This document shows, piece by piece, positions 62,097 through 64,000 of a DNA stretch of 64,000 nt. The first letter of the stretch is position 1. Each line of letters starts with the position of its first letter. The notes under the pieces are model-generated. The model saw only the letters and a list, made by a program, of their open reading frames with translations, was not told the DNA's origin and made no database searches. Source of the stretch: Mycolicibacterium neoaurum (GTDB lineage: Bacteria; Actinomycetota; Actinomycetes; Mycobacteriales; Mycobacteriaceae). The stretch lies in assembly GCF_036946495.1 (NCBI RefSeq), contig NZ_JAQIIX010000002.1, positions 3,038,001 to 3,102,000 of the forward strand, written 5' to 3'. The position numbers and the translations under genes are program-made.

Positions 62097-63139
62097 CGCG
62101 CGGCGAACGGGCCGACCCGTTCGACGAAGCGGTCGAAGAATTCGGCCGGATCGACCTCGATACCGATGCGGGCGTTGGGTTCCCGTCCCCAGTGGCCGCG
62201 CCAGTCGACCACCGTCATCGCTCTGGTGAGGGTGCCGGTCAACTCGACATCGACGGTCGCTTCACGGCAGCGCACCAGATCCGGATCCAGCGCGACCGCG
62301 GCGGCCAGCGGATCGTGCAGATGTGCCAGATACCCCTCACCCTGGTCGAAGTGGAACTCGAAGTAGAACCGCATGGCATCTTCGAGAACCCGGATCACCG
62401 GATTGGCCGCCGTCGACCGCGTTCCCCTGTCGTCCAGGACGCTCAACGGCGCCGAGGGCGCACCGGCCGCGGCGGACAGTCGGGCAAGGATGGACGGTGT
62501 CATCGCGATGTGCTCGGTGACGTTGAGGCCCAACACGATCGGCAGATGCGTCGGGGTGCTCAACCCCCAGGCTGCGCTCCACACCGCGAAGACCTCGGCG
62601 GCGGCCTCGGGGTCGACATGGGTGTTCCACTCGGCCACCGGGGTGGTGTTTCCGCGGTAATCGAAGGCGCCACCCATGATCACCAGCCGCCGCAGCAGCC
62701 GGGGGAGTGCGGGCTCCACCCGCATCGCCAGCGCCAGATTGGTCAGCGGTCCGGTGGCCAGGCCGATGAGCTCACCGGGATGTGTGCGGGCCGCCTCCAC
62801 CCAGGCGTGCGCGGCGTCATGCTCGGTGAGCACCCGGTCACCGGCAGGCAAGGTGGCGTACCCGAGGCCTTCGGGCCCGTGGGTGTCCTCGCATGTTCGC
62901 AGCGGGATGCTCAGTGGACCCGCGGCGCCCGTGGACACCGGGATATCTGCGGCATCGAACAGGTCCAACAGTCCCAAGTTGTTGCTGCTGACCTGATCGA
63001 CCGGGACATTTCCCGCCGTCGAGGCGATACCTACCAGCTCGGCGTCGGGGCTGGCCAGCAGATAGGCCAGCGCCATCGCATCGTCCACTCCGGTATCGAC
63101 ATCGGCGAACACCGGCTGGCGCGTCTGGGGCCCTGTCAC
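62087..63139 (-). CDS. iunH: Inosine-uridine preferring nucleoside hydrolase
   Basis: 350 residues. Splits purine or pyrimidine nucleosides to base and ribose. Calcium/ribose-binding motif VFADVDTGVDDAMALAYLLAS near residue 15, GIASTAGNVPVDQV, GPLTNLALAMRVEPAL and the C-terminal HDPLAAAVALDPDL are diagnostic. Uracil released from uridine would feed upp. Matches Rv3393. Confidence 0.93.
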   Translation of the reverse strand: MTGPQTRQPVFADVDTGVDDAMALAYLLASPDAELVGIASTAGNVPVDQVSSNNLGLLDLFDAADIPVSTGAAGPLSIPLRTCEDTHGPEGLGYATLPAGDRVLTEHDAAHAWVEAARTHPGELIGLATGPLTNLALAMRVEPALPRLLRRLVIMGGAFDYRGNTTPVAEWNTHVDPEAAAEVFAVWSAAWGLSTPTHLPIVLGLNVTEHIAMTPSILARLSAAAGAPSAPLSVLDDRGTRSTAANPVIRVLEDAMRFYFEFHFDQGEGYLAHLHDPLAAAVALDPDLVRCREATVDVELTGTLTRAMTVVDWRGHWGREPNARIGIEVDPAEFFDRFVERVGPFAARYS

Positions 63140-63162
63140 CTCACCACGATAGGTGCGGCCCG

Positions 63163-64000
63163 TTACCAGTGCACACCCGGAATCGCCCGGACCGCGCGCT
63201 TGACCGGTCGCGGCATCCGCATGGCGCGCACGGCCGGTGCCGGGCGCCGGGGATGGCGTTCCGGCACTGCCACCTCGTCCTCGGTTGCCTGGCCGCGGGC
63301 CGCGGCGGAATCCGGGTAACCCAGATAGAGCTGATGCAGCACGCGCCGGGACAGTCGTGGCGTGAAGTAGGTGCCCAGATCGGCCAGCGTGCCCAACGGG
63401 GTGTCGATGCGCGACGGTTTCTCGATCAGACCGCGCACCACCATCGCCGCGGCGTGCTCGGCGGTGATGGGCGGCACCGGATTGAGCCGGCGCGACGGCG
63501 CGATCATCGGAGTGCGCACCAACGGCATGTGGATGTTGGTGAAAGTGATGTGATCGGACAGTGTTTCGGTGCCGACCACTTCGGAGAACGCGTCGAGGGC
63601 CGCCTTGGTTGGCAGGTAGGCGCTGTACTTGGGGCTGTTGGCCTGCACGCCGGCGCTGGACACGTTGACCACGTGCCCGAACCGCCGTTCCTGCCAGTGC
63701 GGCAGCAGCGCAAGCACCATCCGCACCGCACCGAAATAGTTGACCGCCATCACGCGCTCGTAATCGTGCAGCCGATCGGTCGAGGCCGACACCGAGCGCC
63801 GGATCGACCGGCCGGCATTGTTCACCAGGTAGTCGACGTGGCCGAAGCGCCCGAGGATGTCCTTGATCGTGTGCTCCACCGAGCCGGAATCGGTGACGTC
63901 ACAGGTGAACGCGTGGGCGTCCCCGCCCTCGGCACGGATCTCGGCGATCAGTTCGTCGAGCGCGGCGGCGTTGCGGGCCAACGCGAAGACCGTGGCGCCG
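63163..64000 (-). CDS. Short-chain dehydrogenase, probably C-terminal part of an AcrA1-like fatty acyl-CoA reductase; N-terminus off the right edge
   Basis: About 279 codons visible. SDR features: YLVNNAGRSIRRSV (NNAG), VNVSSAGVQANSPKYSAYLPTKAALDAFSE with catalytic Ser, Tyr and Lys, and NIHMPLVRTPMIAPS. The cofactor-binding GxxxGxG motif lies beyond the window. Position beside iunH and the C-terminal RAVRAIPGV resemble Rv3391 (acrA1), a two-domain reductase making fatty alcohols; a stand-alone SDR is the alternative. Confidence 0.8.
   Translation of the reverse strand, partial: GATVFALARNAAALDELIAEIRAEGGDAHAFTCDVTDSGSVEHTIKDILGRFGHVDYLVNNAGRSIRRSVSASTDRLHDYERVMAVNYFGAVRMVLALLPHWQERRFGHVVNVSSAGVQANSPKYSAYLPTKAALDAFSEVVGTETLSDHITFTNIHMPLVRTPMIAPSRRLNPVPPITAEHAAAMVVRGLIEKPSRIDTPLGTLADLGTYFTPRLSRRVLHQLYLGYPDSAAARGQATEDEVAVPERHPRRPAPAVRAMRMPRPVKRAVRAIPGVHW

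Overview
The window is a GC-rich chromosomal segment of a mycobacterium, most likely a fast-growing or otherwise environmental species (Mycolicibacterium-like). The placement rests on gene content and order that I recognise from the M. tuberculosis Rv3438-Rv3391 interval: glmS, the NAD(P)HX repair gene, gadB, alr, tsaE-tsaB-rimI-tsaD, groES-groEL1, whiB3, sigD-rsdA, the Rv3412-type gene, guaB2-guaB3, choD, guaA, imuA'-imuB and iunH. No rRNA, tRNA, CRISPR array, insertion sequence or phage gene was seen.

Layout. 1-3.0 kb: a DEAD-box helicase cut by the left edge, an LLM/F420 oxidoreductase and an Rv3438-like hydrolase, all on the minus strand. 3.1-5.8 kb: glmS and a closely following alpha/beta hydrolase. 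5.8-8.1 kb: a PAS-AraC regulator divergent from cyanase (cynS) and an FNT-family channel. 8.3-9.9 kb: a DUF222/HNH protein. 9.9-13.9 kb: a hexitol PTS locus (DeoR regulator, EIICBA, divergent zinc dehydrogenase). 14-22 kb: housekeeping genes, with alr, a hydrolase and the t6A genes joined by short overlaps. 22-29.6 kb: an accessory block with a PucR regulator, an APC permease and a B12-dependent diol/glycerol dehydratase whose alpha and beta subunits are fused, plus the gamma subunit and a reactivase. 29.6-31.8 kb: groES-groEL1 behind a CIRCE operator and closed by a strong terminator. 31.9-37.9 kb: a second accessory block with two divergent acyl-CoA-dehydrogenase-like flavoproteins, an IclR regulator, three exported proteins and a VOC protein behind a SoxR-type operator. 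37.9-46.3 kb: whiB3, a TPR-like gene, sigD-rsdA, the Rv3412 type, guaB2, guaB3 and a cholesterol-oxidase-like GMC enzyme. 46.4-52.7 kb: catalase, a three-gene uracil catabolism (URC) cluster and guaA. 52.8-59.5 kb: exported and envelope proteins (C39-like lipoprotein, S53 protease, zinc-ribbon membrane protein, small lipoprotein) with a MerR-like regulator and an esterase. 59.7-64 kb: SOS-controlled imuA'-imuB, iunH and the C-terminal part of an SDR protein cut by the right edge.

Two themes stand out. The conserved mycobacterial core is opened at several points (glmS/nnr, tsaD/groES, groEL1/whiB3, choD/guaA) by compact catabolic cassettes, most of which carry their own regulator. Many control elements can be read directly: CIRCE, an SOS box, a SoxR-type box over an apparently leaderless start, AraC-like direct repeats, palindromes in divergent promoters, and several perfect hairpins that look like terminators. 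Nucleotide salvage and breakdown is over-represented (guaB2, guaB3, guaA, upp, URC genes, iunH). Functions come from motif recognition only; no database search was possible.
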